Source of the DNA: Chryseobacterium takakiae
GTDB taxonomy: Bacteria; Bacteroidota; Bacteroidia; Flavobacteriales; Weeksellaceae
Length of the DNA: 64,000 nucleotides
Assembly: GCF_900129385.1 (NCBI RefSeq)
Contig: NZ_FQVO01000007.1
Span: 149,380 to 213,379, forward strand
Direction: 5' to 3'
The notes below the pieces were generated by a model. It had not been told where the DNA came from. It did not search any database and saw only the letters and a program-made list of their open reading frames with translations. Of this stretch, positions 27,785-36,247 are shown one piece after another. Position numbers and translations under genes: made by a program. Position 1 is the stretch's first letter. Every line of letters begins with the position of its first letter.

Positions 27785-28888
27785 ATGGAAAATAATACTA
27801 CACAAGTAACTGAAACTAAAAAGAAAAAAAGTTTAGTTTTCCCTATAATCTTAGCAGTTGTTTTAATTGGCGGCGGAATCTACGGGTACAGAACCTATTC
27901 TTACGGCCAGGTACACGAAGAAACAGATGACGCACAGATCGCTTCCAATATGGCTCCTGTTATTTCAAAAATTTCAGGGTATGTAACGGAAGTAAAAGTA
28001 AAAGATAATCAGTTTGTAAAAAAAGGAGATACGCTGGTTGTTTTAGACAGCAGGGATCAGAAAATGGCGCTTGAACAGGCAGAAGCAGCTTTGGCTACGG
28101 CAAAGAGTAATATTTCAAATGCGCAGGCATCCACTACAGCCACCTCTAAAAATATTGGCTCTTCTCAAGCCGCGGTTACTACAGCCAATGCACAGATTGA
28201 AGCTGCAAAAGTAAACGTATGGAAAACTACCCAGGATCTAAAAAGATATGCCAATCTTGTAAAAGATCATTCTATTACAGAACAGCAATATGAGCAGGCT
28301 TTGGCAGCAAAACAAACTGCCGACAAACAGTTACAAGTACTCATTGATCAGAGAAACCAGATTGCACAGCAAACCAATATCGCTTCTTCCCAGACGGCAG
28401 CAAGCTCCCAGCAGATCAGCGTGGCAGGTTCTGTTGCCAAACAGAGAGAAGTGGATGTTGAAAATGCAAGATTAAACCTTTCTTACACGGTAATTGTTGC
28501 TCCCGAAGACGGATATGTTGGAAAAGTTCCTATCCAGGCAGGGCAGTATTTACAGGCTGGTTCACAGCTGTTTGCTTTGGTTAAAAATGACCAGAAATGG
28601 GTAGTGGCCAACTTCAAAGAAACACAGGTGGATAAAATGGTAGAAGGACAGAAAGTAAAAATTGAAATCGATGCTTTCCCGGACAGGGAATTTGATGGGG
28701 TTGTAAGCTCTTTCTCTCCCGCAACCGGTGCTACGTTCTCTATCCTTCCTCCGGATAATGCAAGCGGTAACTTCGTAAAAGTAGTGCAGAGACTTCCTGT
28801 AAAGATCGATTTTGTAAATCTTGATAAAGAGGTTGCCAAAAGATTAAGAACAGGAATGAACGTAAAAGCAGAAGTTTCACTGAAATAA
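27785..28888 (+). CDS. HlyD/EmrA-family membrane fusion protein
   Basis: 367 residues. A cytoplasmic N-terminus is followed by one membrane helix (LVFPIILAVVLIGGGIYGYR), then a biotinyl-lipoyl domain split by a long coiled-coil hairpin: TDDAQIASNMAPVISKISGY, a Gln/Ala-rich hairpin (about 95-220), and LSYTVIVAPEDGYVGKVP, ending with a beta-barrel (VKIEIDAFPDREFDGVV). The ETDDA motif and length match EmrA, which couples an MFS pump to TolC. It is 19 bp after the TolC gene. Confidence 0.92.
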   Translation: MENNTTQVTETKKKKSLVFPIILAVVLIGGGIYGYRTYSYGQVHEETDDAQIASNMAPVISKISGYVTEVKVKDNQFVKKGDTLVVLDSRDQKMALEQAEAALATAKSNISNAQASTTATSKNIGSSQAAVTTANAQIEAAKVNVWKTTQDLKRYANLVKDHSITEQQYEQALAAKQTADKQLQVLIDQRNQIAQQTNIASSQTAASSQQISVAGSVAKQREVDVENARLNLSYTVIVAPEDGYVGKVPIQAGQYLQAGSQLFALVKNDQKWVVANFKETQVDKMVEGQKVKIEIDAFPDREFDGVVSSFSPATGATFSILPPDNASGNFVKVVQRLPVKIDFVNLDKEVAKRLRTGMNVKAEVSLK

Positions 28889-28892
28889 ATAT

Positions 28893-29051
28893 AAAGTGGA
28901 TTGTCAATAATTGCAGAGGCAGCCATTAATGCAGAAGATATGAAGATGCTGCTGATCATCATGAAGAAAGAAGTTGCGGAGGTGATCAGTTGATGGTACA
29001 GAAATGAAGGCGAAGGCGATAATGGTGACAGACAATTGGCAATTCACTTTT
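28893..29051. repeat. MITE-like repeat unit A
   Basis: Begins AAAGTGGATTGTCAATA (28893-28909) and ends TTGGCAATTCACTTTT (29036-29051), imperfect inverted copies of each other. The interior shares GAGGCAG, ATGAAGATGCTG, GATCA and TGCGGA in the same order with unit B. Confidence 0.6.
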
Positions 29052-29061
29052 AAAAATAATA

Positions 29062-29285
29062 TAAGAGAATTGTCAATAGATGCGGAGGCAGTCGGCGATG
29101 AAGAAGAAATGAAGATGCTGATCAGAATGCAGAAGAGGATTTGCGGATGAAAGTCAGCCACCATGTGGAAATGTAGATCAGGCTGGTGATGAAGTTGTAG
29201 CTTATGGAGATGAAGATCAAAATGTAATGCTGAAATGAAGCTGTACAGCTGACAACACTGAAGAGGACTATTGACAATTCACTTT
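29062..29285. repeat. MITE-like repeat unit B
   Basis: Begins AAGAGAATTGTCAATAGA (29063-29080) and ends TATTGACAATTCACTTT (29269-29285), the inverted form of the left end of unit A (16 of 17 bases). About 65 bp longer than unit A at its distal end. Confidence 0.6.
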
Positions 29286-29457
29286 TTAAATTAAGATTTT
29301 TTGGGATTCAGAATGACGGTCAATGAAGGATGAAAATCCATTCATTAAGCCGGAAATTAATTAAATAAAGAATAAAGTTAGTTCGTTAAAACTTGTTCTG
29401 CTATCAAATAGTTTCTGAATCTCATAATCTCTTAATTTTTAATACTATTAAACAAAC

Positions 29458-31035
29458 ATGCAAGATTCATTAGTAGAATATGGAGCCCGAAGAGTAATCA
29501 TTACGATTACGGCTATTCTTTGTGCTTTGCTTGAAATTGTGGATTCCACGATTGTAAACGTTGCCCTCAACGAGATGAAGGGTAACCTCGGTGCCACACT
29601 TTCTGAGGTGGGATGGGTCATCACGGCATATGCTATCGGGAACGTGATCATCGTTCCGATGACAAGCTGGCTTTCGCAGCAGTTTGGACGAAGAAATTAC
29701 TTTGCGGCATCCATCATTATATTTACCGTATTCTCTTTCCTCTGCGGGAATGCCACCAACATTTGGGAACTGGTATTTTTCAGACTGATGCAGGGAATTG
29801 GAGGAGGAGCATTGCTCGTAACCTCACAAACCATCATCACGGAATCTTATCCCATCGAAAAAAGAAGTATGGCTCAAGCTATATACGGTTTGGGAGTAAT
29901 CATCGGACCTACCTTGGGGCCGCCGCTTGGAGGATATATCGTGGATAACTTCAGCTGGCCTTATATTTTTTATATCAATATTCCAATCGGGATTGCAGCA
30001 ACATTGATGACGCTTCAGTTTGTAAGAAGCCCAAAATATGCTGAAAAAAGAAAAGTTTCGGATGTCGACTGGATCGGGATTGCTTTACTGGCGATTACCG
30101 TAGGTTCTTTACAGTTCATCCTTGAAAGAGGACATGAAGAAGACTGGTTTGAAAGCGGAATGATCGTTACATTCACCATCTCGGCCGTTCTTGGATTTAT
30201 ACTTTTCTTATGGAGGGAACTTACTTTTAAATATCCTATTGTAGAACTGCGGGTTCTCAAAAATGGAAATCTCCGGATCGGAACTGTAATGTCATTCGTA
30301 CTTGGATTCGGATTGTATGGCTCCACCTTTATTGTTCCTTTATACACACAAAGTATTTTAGGCTGGACGGCACTTCAGTCGGGAGCATTAATGATTCCTG
30401 CAGCCTTAACCACGGCTTTCATGATGCCGATCATTGGAAGGTTACTTTCCAAAGGTGCAAAACAGCAGATCCTGGTTTCTTTGGGATTATTTATCTTCTT
30501 TATCTACAGTTTCTGGGGATATAAAATATTAACACCGGATACCAGTAAAGACGCCTTTTTCTGGATGCTGATTGTAAGAGGAGCCGGTCTTGGATTATTA
30601 TTTATTCCAATTACTTCGCTCTCTTTAAGTACGCTGAAAGGACAGGAAATAGGGCAGGGGGCAGCTTTTACCGGAATGATGAGACAGCTCGGTGGATCTT
30701 TCGGGATTGCAGCGATAACGACTTTCATTGCCAATGCCGGCCAGAAATACAGACTGAACGTGATTTCGCATCTTGATGAAAATGATTTTGCCGTTCAGCA
30801 ACGGCTTCAGACTTTAAAAGGAAGTTTCATGGCAAAAGGAATGACACCCGATGCCGCCATGAATGCCGCCTACAAAATGCTTGATCTTTCGGTAACAAAA
30901 CAGGCTACGGTACTCTCTTATATGGATGTATTCCTCTATCTGGGTGTGATTTTCCTCATCTGTATCCCGTTTATTCTCTTTATTAAAGAGCGAAAAAGCA
31001 AACAGAAGATTGATCTGAGTGAAGCGATACATTAA
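29458..31035 (+). CDS. DHA2-family MFS drug transporter (EmrB type)
   Basis: 525 residues with 14 predicted membrane helices, as expected for EmrB/QacA-type pumps. Motifs: LEIVDSTIVNVALNEMKGNL in helix 1 (motif D1 of the 14-TM family), the motif A-like region WLSQQFGRRNYF, and motif C GVIIGPTLGPPLGGYIVDN. It uses the proton gradient and, with the HlyD and TolC proteins, would export drugs or toxic compounds across both membranes. It lies 569 bp after the HlyD gene because of the repeat insertion. A terminator follows. Confidence 0.92.
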   Translation: MQDSLVEYGARRVIITITAILCALLEIVDSTIVNVALNEMKGNLGATLSEVGWVITAYAIGNVIIVPMTSWLSQQFGRRNYFAASIIIFTVFSFLCGNATNIWELVFFRLMQGIGGGALLVTSQTIITESYPIEKRSMAQAIYGLGVIIGPTLGPPLGGYIVDNFSWPYIFYINIPIGIAATLMTLQFVRSPKYAEKRKVSDVDWIGIALLAITVGSLQFILERGHEEDWFESGMIVTFTISAVLGFILFLWRELTFKYPIVELRVLKNGNLRIGTVMSFVLGFGLYGSTFIVPLYTQSILGWTALQSGALMIPAALTTAFMMPIIGRLLSKGAKQQILVSLGLFIFFIYSFWGYKILTPDTSKDAFFWMLIVRGAGLGLLFIPITSLSLSTLKGQEIGQGAAFTGMMRQLGGSFGIAAITTFIANAGQKYRLNVISHLDENDFAVQQRLQTLKGSFMAKGMTPDAAMNAAYKMLDLSVTKQATVLSYMDVFLYLGVIFLICIPFILFIKERKSKQKIDLSEAIH

Positions 31036-31068
31036 TCTACAATGTTGAAAATTTATTATAACATTATG

Positions 31069-31107
31069 AAGAAGCTGTCTCGTAAAATGAGACGGCTTCT
31101 TTTTTTA
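31069..31107 (+). terminator. Terminator of the efflux operon
   Basis: GAAGCTGTCTC / GAGACGGCTTC stem with a 7-base loop, followed by a run of 8 T; it begins about 35 bp past the MFS stop. Confidence 0.85.
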
Positions 31108-31108
31108 A

Positions 31109-31136
31109 TAAAAAAACCGCCTCAGTTGTGAGACGG
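31109..31136 (-). terminator. Terminator at the end of the RHS island (repeated sequence)
   Basis: CCGTCTCA / TGAGGCGG stem with CAAC loop read on the minus strand, then a T-run; 12 bp past the stop of the last immunity candidate. The 38-nt segment 31099-31136 recurs in opposite orientation at 63911-63949, after mnmE. Confidence 0.8.
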
Positions 31137-31147
31137 TCTCCTAATTT

Positions 31148-31759
31148 TTAAGGATATTCAAAGCCAAATATTACTTTATAAACCTTGTTGTCTTTTAGAT
31201 AAAGTTCTATAAAATATGGAGGCATTTCATATTGCTTTATTTTGGGATTATCAGGATTGTCAATCGTATATCTGATAATTTGTTCGTTAGATTTTTTTTC
31301 AAGTTTATAGTTACTACCTTTTAGATTGGTTATTTCCTCTAAAGTCATTCCTAATTTGAGCCCTGATTCTGTATTAAAATTATCGTATTTAGTTTTATTA
31401 ACATTATAATTTTTAAGTTTAATATCATCTTTTAAATATCCTATTTCAAATAAACTAAAATTGTTTTTGGTATCTCCTTCATATTGATATGTTATTAGAT
31501 ATTCTTTTTCAGAGATATTTGAAAAAAGAATAGCAGGTGTTTCTCTCATCCCGTATTCTACTTTTAAATTTTTATAATTAGGATAAAATTTTTCAAACGA
31601 GGGATAATCTTCCAACTTAAGTATTTTATTAATTGATATTTCAGGCGAAAAATCTTTTTGTGAAATTTGTTTGTTGACTGTAGTTTTATGAGATTCTTTT
31701 TGTTGACAATTTATAGTCAATATAAAGAGAAGAAAAATTGCACATAATTTATTCACCAT
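31148..31759 (-). CDS. Lipoprotein, predicted immunity protein of orphan RHS module 1
   Basis: 203 residues from the ATG at 31759, which opens a lipoprotein signal (CAIFLLFILTINC). The mature part ends with a block also found in the module 2 partner at 32990: TESGLKLGMTLEE, LKGSNYKLEKK, PPYFIELYLKDNKVYK, and the last six residues FGFEYP. The start overlaps the end of the preceding RHS fragment by 11 bp. A periplasmic lipoprotein next to a toxin-like domain predicted to act on peptidoglycan fits an immunity protein; this is inference. The family has no name I know. Confidence 0.7.
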   Translation of the reverse strand: MVNKLCAIFLLFILTINCQQKESHKTTVNKQISQKDFSPEISINKILKLEDYPSFEKFYPNYKNLKVEYGMRETPAILFSNISEKEYLITYQYEGDTKNNFSLFEIGYLKDDIKLKNYNVNKTKYDNFNTESGLKLGMTLEEITNLKGSNYKLEKKSNEQIIRYTIDNPDNPKIKQYEMPPYFIELYLKDNKVYKVIFGFEYP

Positions 31760-32795
31760 TGCTTTTAAATTTTGATTTTCTTCCATTGTTATTAGGATTT
31801 CCATTAATCTGTATATTTGTAGGAATTGACTTTTGCATTTTTAATAGAGAGTTAACTTTATTTCTAAAATCAGTCAATACTATTTTATTACCTGATAAGC
31901 CTATACAACCTTGAGTACCTTCATTATTTCCATCCGGATGAATGCGTAACTCTGATCGACCTGTATCAAATTGGGGGTTAAGAAAATAGCTAAAACCTAC
32001 GCCATCTTTATTCATTCCTTTAACATACATGCCATTTTCTGGTTCTCTATTCCAATATGTGTCTACTGTATATTCACCATTTTCTGGTGCTCCATTATTA
32101 AATCCACCTGCAACTGCATCATAAGAACTAATTGTTTTTGTTTTCCCATTTTCAAATGTTACATTTAAATCAATTGTAACATCTCCTAATTTACTTGTTC
32201 TCATATCTCCTTGAATAGATATTTCTGCTTTTTGAGCTGGAGAATAATCCATTTTTTTGTAAGTATGATAAGTTTCTAATACTAAACCCTTATGTTTTTT
32301 ATTGTCCCACGTTTTAGTACGTTCATAATAAATTCCTCTATAAATTTCCCCTTTTTGAAGTACTCCTTTTTCTTTATGGTTTTTAGCTGTTACATCATCT
32401 CGCCAAGTAATATCTCCATTCGCTGCTTCAACCCAATCCATTCCGTCAGGATCTACAAATCTTATTGGATTATTGTTAGCGTACATTATTGGATTTAAAT
32501 CAGGATGTTTTTCCGCCAGCGGATCCACCACACCCCATCGTTCAATATCCGGCATATAAAACCTTGCGCCATAGTCCAGCCATTGGGTTTCCTGCTGCTG
32601 TTCTTTACCGTTATAAGTGTAAAAATAATTAGGACTTACGCTTCCATACGACATTGTATTCCCAAACTCCATCCCGAAAGGATAGTAATCGCTTGTTTTA
32701 TCAATGGCTGCATTTCCTGATGCGTCCCTGTAAAAAGCCAATCTTATGTTCCCTAAATGATCTTGTACTGGTAAATATATTGATTCTTTCAGCAA
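31749..32795 (-). CDS. Orphan RHS core fragment with L,D-transpeptidase-like effector domain (module 1)
   Basis: Up to 348 codons. It starts inside an RHS core (PVQDHLGNIRLAFYRDASGN, YYPFGMEFGN, YNGKEQQQETQWLDYGARFY) and passes the usual core end [20 protein letters not shown] and IRFVDPDGMDW. The variable region from about residue 185 contains ENGEYTVDTYW, GVGFSYFLN and ELRIHPDGNNEGTQGCIGLS (about 290-305), a His-to-Cys motif like YkuD/Tlde1 L,D-transpeptidases. There is no signal peptide and no ATG before the core: the frame opens with TTG at 32795. It is probably an orphan tip module rather than a complete toxin. DNA from about 32260 to 32880 is almost identical to module 2. Confidence 0.75.
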   Translation of the reverse strand: MLKESIYLPVQDHLGNIRLAFYRDASGNAAIDKTSDYYPFGMEFGNTMSYGSVSPNYFYTYNGKEQQQETQWLDYGARFYMPDIERWGVVDPLAEKHPDLNPIMYANNNPIRFVDPDGMDWVEAANGDITWRDDVTAKNHKEKGVLQKGEIYRGIYYERTKTWDNKKHKGLVLETYHTYKKMDYSPAQKAEISIQGDMRTSKLGDVTIDLNVTFENGKTKTISSYDAVAGGFNNGAPENGEYTVDTYWNREPENGMYVKGMNKDGVGFSYFLNPQFDTGRSELRIHPDGNNEGTQGCIGLSGNKIVLTDFRNKVNSLLKMQKSIPTNIQINGNPNNNGRKSKFKSNGE

Positions 32796-32960
32796 AATTT
32801 ATTAACATAAAAAATAAAACCATTGCTGAAAAAGTGAAAGACGCCTATTTAAATTTACAAAGTTCTCATCGTTAAAATTTAAAGACTTCTTTAATAAAAA
32901 TGTCGCTGCGCTATAAAACAAAAACCCTCGCAAATTTACAAGGGTTTATTTTTATCTACG
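32796..32960. repeat. Inter-module boundary repeat 1
   Basis: The segment joining RHS module 1 to the previous immunity gene. It shares with 34648-34822 and 36248-36405 the run around TTATTAACATAAAAAATAAA, then TTTAAAGAC, TCTTTAATAAAA.TGT, GCTATAA, a terminator hairpin of different sequence, and TTTATCTAC. Confidence 0.8.
32919..32950 (-). terminator. Terminator after module 2 immunity gene
   Basis: AAACCCT / AGGGTTT stem (32941-32947 with 32922-32928) read on the minus strand, followed by T-run; about 40 bp past the stop at 32990. Confidence 0.6.
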
Positions 32961-32989
32961 ACGAAGTTACAAACTTCGCGGAGCGTTAT

Positions 32990-33580
32990 TTAAGGATATT
33001 CAAAACCAAAATATATTTTAATTAGTTTATCATCTTTAAAAGTATATTCTGAAAAATAAAGTGGAAGATTATATTTCTGCAAAAAACAAGAGTTATTGTA
33101 ATCTGATAAAACATATTTTACAGTATTATCATTTTCTGAATAGTTATTTCCTTTTATTTTTAATAATTCAGTTTTTGTAATACCTAATTTTATTCCGCTT
33201 TCGGTTATAAAACTATTATACTCTAAACGGTTATTAAGTTCATTTCCTGTATATGGTTCAATTTTAAATTGATAAAATTCATCGTAACCAGAACCATAAA
33301 AAAAATAGAACGTCAATTTTTCCGTTTCCTTTTTATTCAAAAAACTTACATATGGTAATCCCTGATTATCTTCTGTTACCAGTTTATTTAAATCTTTATA
33401 ATTGCTTAAACTTGTATTGTTATTAGATAATTCAATATCATTCACTTTTATATCAGCTACAAAATTGTCTCTGCAAGTGTCCTTTTTCTGAACAGTAGTA
33501 TTTACATGTTCTGTTGGCTTATTTGTATGGCCGCAACTAATACAAACGGTAACAATTATTAAAATAAATAGTGTTCTCAT
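32990..33580 (-). CDS. Lipoprotein, predicted immunity protein of orphan RHS module 2
   Basis: 196 residues with a lipoprotein signal (FILIIVTVCISC). The C-terminal half is clearly related to the module 1 partner: TESGIKLGITKTE, IKGNNYSEND, LPLYFSEYTFKDDKLIK, ending FGFEYP. The N-terminal half has diverged. It starts 2 bp after the stop of the module 2 RHS fragment. Its pairing with a related effector domain supports co-diversification of toxin and immunity proteins. Confidence 0.7.
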   Translation of the reverse strand: MRTLFILIIVTVCISCGHTNKPTEHVNTTVQKKDTCRDNFVADIKVNDIELSNNNTSLSNYKDLNKLVTEDNQGLPYVSFLNKKETEKLTFYFFYGSGYDEFYQFKIEPYTGNELNNRLEYNSFITESGIKLGITKTELLKIKGNNYSENDNTVKYVLSDYNNSCFLQKYNLPLYFSEYTFKDDKLIKIYFGFEYP

Positions 33581-33582
33581 AA

Positions 33583-34647
33583 TTACTGTCCACTTGTTGC
33601 TTTTCCTCCGCTTGGTCTGTTATAATTAGGATTGTTTCGGAAGTTAATATTTACTTTAAAAGGAACTGTGGTTTTATTGAAATAGTTTCTTACAACATTT
33701 CTAAAGTCTTTTAACTCTTTAGAATTTTCACAAATTCCTATACATCCCGCTGTACCAAGAGACGGGTTTTGGTCTGGATGTATTCTTAAACCTGTTCTAT
33801 TTAACGTTGTGTTATTGTTCAAAAGTACTTTAAATCCTACACCATCTCGCACCATTCCACTTTCATTAGTGTCCACAATACCTGATGCTGAATATTCTCC
33901 ATTGGGTGTAGGTCCATAATCCCAAGGTCCACTATTGACATCGACAGTTTGTAATACTGCTGATTTGCCATTGTCAAAAAGTGCTTTGACCTGCATTGTA
34001 CCTTCTGCAAAATAAGCATCTCTTCCTATTTTGTCTTTACGTCCTGTAGCTGAAGCATCCCCGTTAACATTTATTTCTAAACCGACTTGCTCTGCATAAC
34101 TCATTTTTCCATAAGTATGATAAGTTTCTAATACTAAACCCTTATGTTTTTTATTGTCCCACGTTTTAGTACGTTCATAATAAATTCCTCTATAAATTTC
34201 CCCTTTTTGAAGTACTCCTTTTTCTTTATGGTTTTTAGCTGTTACATCATCTCGCCAAGTAATATCTCCATTCGCTGCTTCAACCCAATCCATTCCGTCA
34301 GGATCTACAAATCTTATTGGATTATTGTTAGCGTACATTATTGGATTTAAATCAGGATGTTTTTCCGCCAGCGGATCCACCACACCCCATCGTTCAATAT
34401 CCGGCATATAAAACCTTGCGCCATAGTCCAGCCATTGGGTTTCCTGCTGCTGTTCTTTACCGTTGTAAGTGTAAAAATAATTAGGACTTATGCTACCATA
34501 CGACATTGCATTACCAAACTCCATCCCGAAAGGATAGTAATCGGTTGCTTTATCAACGGCTGCATTTCCTGATGCGTCCCTGTAAAAAGCCAGTCTCATG
34601 TTTCCTAAATGATCTTGTACTGGTAAATATATTGATTCTTTCCGCAA
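33583..34647 (-). CDS. Orphan RHS core fragment with L,D-transpeptidase-like effector domain (module 2)
   Basis: Up to 354 codons from a TTG at 34647; the first ATG is at the MRLAFYRDASGN position. The core is nearly identical to module 1 through KKHKGLVLETYHTY (about residue 185). The variable domain differs but keeps the same pattern: PNGEYSASG, GVGFKVLLNN, GLRIHPDQNPSLGTAGCIGI (His and Cys, about 297-312), then a helix KELKDFRNVVRNYF. A peptidoglycan-acting transpeptidase or hydrolase fold is inferred from the His...GCI motif. No signal peptide is present. The lipoprotein partner follows after 2 bp. Confidence 0.75.
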   Translation of the reverse strand: MRKESIYLPVQDHLGNMRLAFYRDASGNAAVDKATDYYPFGMEFGNAMSYGSISPNYFYTYNGKEQQQETQWLDYGARFYMPDIERWGVVDPLAEKHPDLNPIMYANNNPIRFVDPDGMDWVEAANGDITWRDDVTAKNHKEKGVLQKGEIYRGIYYERTKTWDNKKHKGLVLETYHTYGKMSYAEQVGLEINVNGDASATGRKDKIGRDAYFAEGTMQVKALFDNGKSAVLQTVDVNSGPWDYGPTPNGEYSASGIVDTNESGMVRDGVGFKVLLNNNTTLNRTGLRIHPDQNPSLGTAGCIGICENSKELKDFRNVVRNYFNKTTVPFKVNINFRNNPNYNRPSGGKATSGQ

Positions 34648-34822
34648 AATTTATTAACATAAAAAATAAAACCATTAATGAAAAAGTGAAAGACGCCTAT
34701 TTATATTTACAAAGTTCTAATAGTTAAAATTTAAAGACTTCTTTAATAAAAATGTAGCTGCGCTATAACACAAAAAACCTCGCAATTTGCAAGGTTTTTT
34801 ATTTATCTACAGGCACGAGCGA
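34648..34822. repeat. Inter-module boundary repeat 2
   Basis: Same boundary segment as at 32796, about 90 percent identical over its first 125 bp. It ends TTTATCTAC followed by a GCGAGACGCTCGC palindrome (about 34820-34832), which recurs with small changes at 36410. Confidence 0.8.
34772..34800 (-). terminator. Terminator after module 3 immunity gene
   Basis: AAAAAACCT...GCAA / TTGC...AGGTTTTTT stem in boundary repeat 2, with T-run on the minus strand; about 50 bp past the stop at 34849. Confidence 0.7.
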
Positions 34823-34848
34823 GACGCTCGCGCCAGCTAGGGATAATT

Positions 34849-35220
34849 TCAAAAATTAGTAGATAGAACTTCATCTATGTTAGATTCATAATCTAAAGTG
34901 TCTATTTTCCAATTATTCTTTATTACAAGTTTTAATGTTCCTTTTGCTTTTATAATAGAATCTCCAATTTGAATTTTCTCATTCCAACCTGTATGTGTGG
35001 GCAAACTGTCATTACCATATACAATATATGTTGCCCCGTGATTAGAATAATCTATTGATTTTCTATCAATAACAGATTTTATAGTCTTGCTTCTAATTTT
35101 TTTAAATAATAAATCATTTTCATCATTAGATGGATAAAAATGAAAATAGATTTGGATAGATGCAAAAATCAATACAAGCCCTAAAACACCCAAGAAATAT
35201 TTTCTTTTTGAACTTCTCAT
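34849..35220 (-). CDS. Membrane-anchored small protein, predicted immunity protein of RHS module 3
   Basis: 123 residues. A positive N-terminus (MRSSKRKY) and one hydrophobic segment (FLGVLGLVLIFASIQIYFHF) are followed by a charged soluble domain, so it should be an inner-membrane protein with a periplasmic domain. Start and stop overlap by one base with the module 3 RHS gene (TAATG). It is unrelated in sequence to the lipoproteins of modules 1 and 2. The immunity role rests only on position and on the fixed gene order of the array. Confidence 0.6.
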   Translation of the reverse strand: MRSSKRKYFLGVLGLVLIFASIQIYFHFYPSNDENDLLFKKIRSKTIKSVIDRKSIDYSNHGATYIVYGNDSLPTHTGWNEKIQIGDSIIKAKGTLKLVIKNNWKIDTLDYESNIDEVLSTNF

Positions 35221-36224
35221 TATCTCCCAATTAAAGTAGTTTTAGACCTTGTCCACATAGCTCCAGCTTCAGCCCCAATTCCATAACTTCCCGACTTAGT
35301 AGTATATCCATTTTTGTTTTTGCCCCATTCATTATAATTAAAATTTTGTGAAGGCGTTAACTTACTTTCATTAGTAGATCCCCCATAAGATCCAGAAACT
35401 GGACCAACACCTACATTATACGAATTTCCATAACCTTCATAATCACTTACGTGAAAGTTTCTATTAGGATCTGTTGCCGTTATCGGAATAAAATCAAGAC
35501 TTAAACCAGCTCCGACACCTAAATTACCTCCAATTGAGTAATAAAAAGAAGAATCTCCATATGAATCCTTAACAAACCCAAATGCTAAATTTAATCCTCC
35601 TCCAAGAGCCCAATTTAAAGAAATTTGTGAAGCCATACCGCTTATAGGTGTTTCTAATGCATTAACCTCAATTCCATCAATATTAGAACTTCCATAAGCA
35701 CTGCTGTTGTTTGCTAAGTTTGTTACACTTCCATTTGCGTTCAAAGTGTGAGTAACGTCTCCATTTCCATTTTTAATTTCTCCTGTTGCTCCTACACTAT
35801 CAACATTTGCGTAACCTGCTTCTTTTGCCTGATCTACAGTTTTTATATTCGCATCATATGTCATAGTAGTTTGATTAGTTTTAGGATCTACCATTTTTAT
35901 CCAATCCTGGCCAGTTCTCCCATCCGGGTCTATGAACCTAATCGGATTGTTAAAGGCATAAGTATAAGTCGACCAACGACGTGAAGTCTCCGCCAACGGA
36001 TCCACCACACCCCACCTACCGATATCCGGCATGTAAAATCTTGCGCCATAGTCCAGCCATTGGGTTTCCTGCTGCTGTTCTTTACCGTTGTAAGTGTAAA
36101 AATAATTAGGACTTATGCTTCCATACGACATTGCATTACCAAATTCCAGTCCGAAAGGATAGTAATCGGTTGCTTTATCAACGGCTGCATTTCCTGATGC
36201 GTCCCTGTAAAAAGCCAGTCTCAT
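35220..36224 (-). CDS. Orphan RHS core fragment with Gly-rich effector domain of unknown type (module 3)
   Basis: 334 codons from the first ATG (36224). The frame stays open upstream to a TAA at 36312-36314 and reads FCGKNQYIYQYKDHLGN, in the correct RHS frame. The core matches modules 1 and 2 to GVVDPLAE, then switches to TSRRWSTYTYAFNNPIRFID. The variable region (about 95-334) is rich in Gly, Ser and Asn, with alternating strands such as LNWALGGGLNLAFGFV and GGNLGVGAGLSLDFIPI, resembling membrane or barrel-forming sequence. I do not recognise the domain. A membrane target would suit its membrane-anchored partner, but that is speculation. Confidence 0.7.
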   Translation of the reverse strand: MRLAFYRDASGNAAVDKATDYYPFGLEFGNAMSYGSISPNYFYTYNGKEQQQETQWLDYGARFYMPDIGRWGVVDPLAETSRRWSTYTYAFNNPIRFIDPDGRTGQDWIKMVDPKTNQTTMTYDANIKTVDQAKEAGYANVDSVGATGEIKNGNGDVTHTLNANGSVTNLANNSSAYGSSNIDGIEVNALETPISGMASQISLNWALGGGLNLAFGFVKDSYGDSSFYYSIGGNLGVGAGLSLDFIPITATDPNRNFHVSDYEGYGNSYNVGVGPVSGSYGGSTNESKLTPSQNFNYNEWGKNKNGYTTKSGSYGIGAEAGAMWTRSKTTLIGR

Positions 36225-36247
36225 GTTTCCTAAATGATCTTTGTACT

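Larger units (their letters stand above)
28889..29457. other. 569-bp gap inside the efflux operon, filled by MITE-like repeats
   Basis: No gene is supported. 28893-29285 holds two related repeat units. The last 170 bp are AT-rich and lead into the MFS gene. No terminator is seen, so read-through from the HlyD gene is possible. Confidence 0.7.

Noticed and set aside
28904..29164. 86-codon minus-strand frame in the efflux-operon gap
   Set aside because: It lies wholly in the MITE-like repeats, and its apparent similarity to another frame nearby reflects the repeat copies.
32292..34727. Pairs of identical plus-strand frames of 68, 71 and 73 codons at 32.3-32.9 and 34.1-34.7 kb
   Set aside because: They are antisense to the duplicated RHS core; their identity comes from the core duplication.
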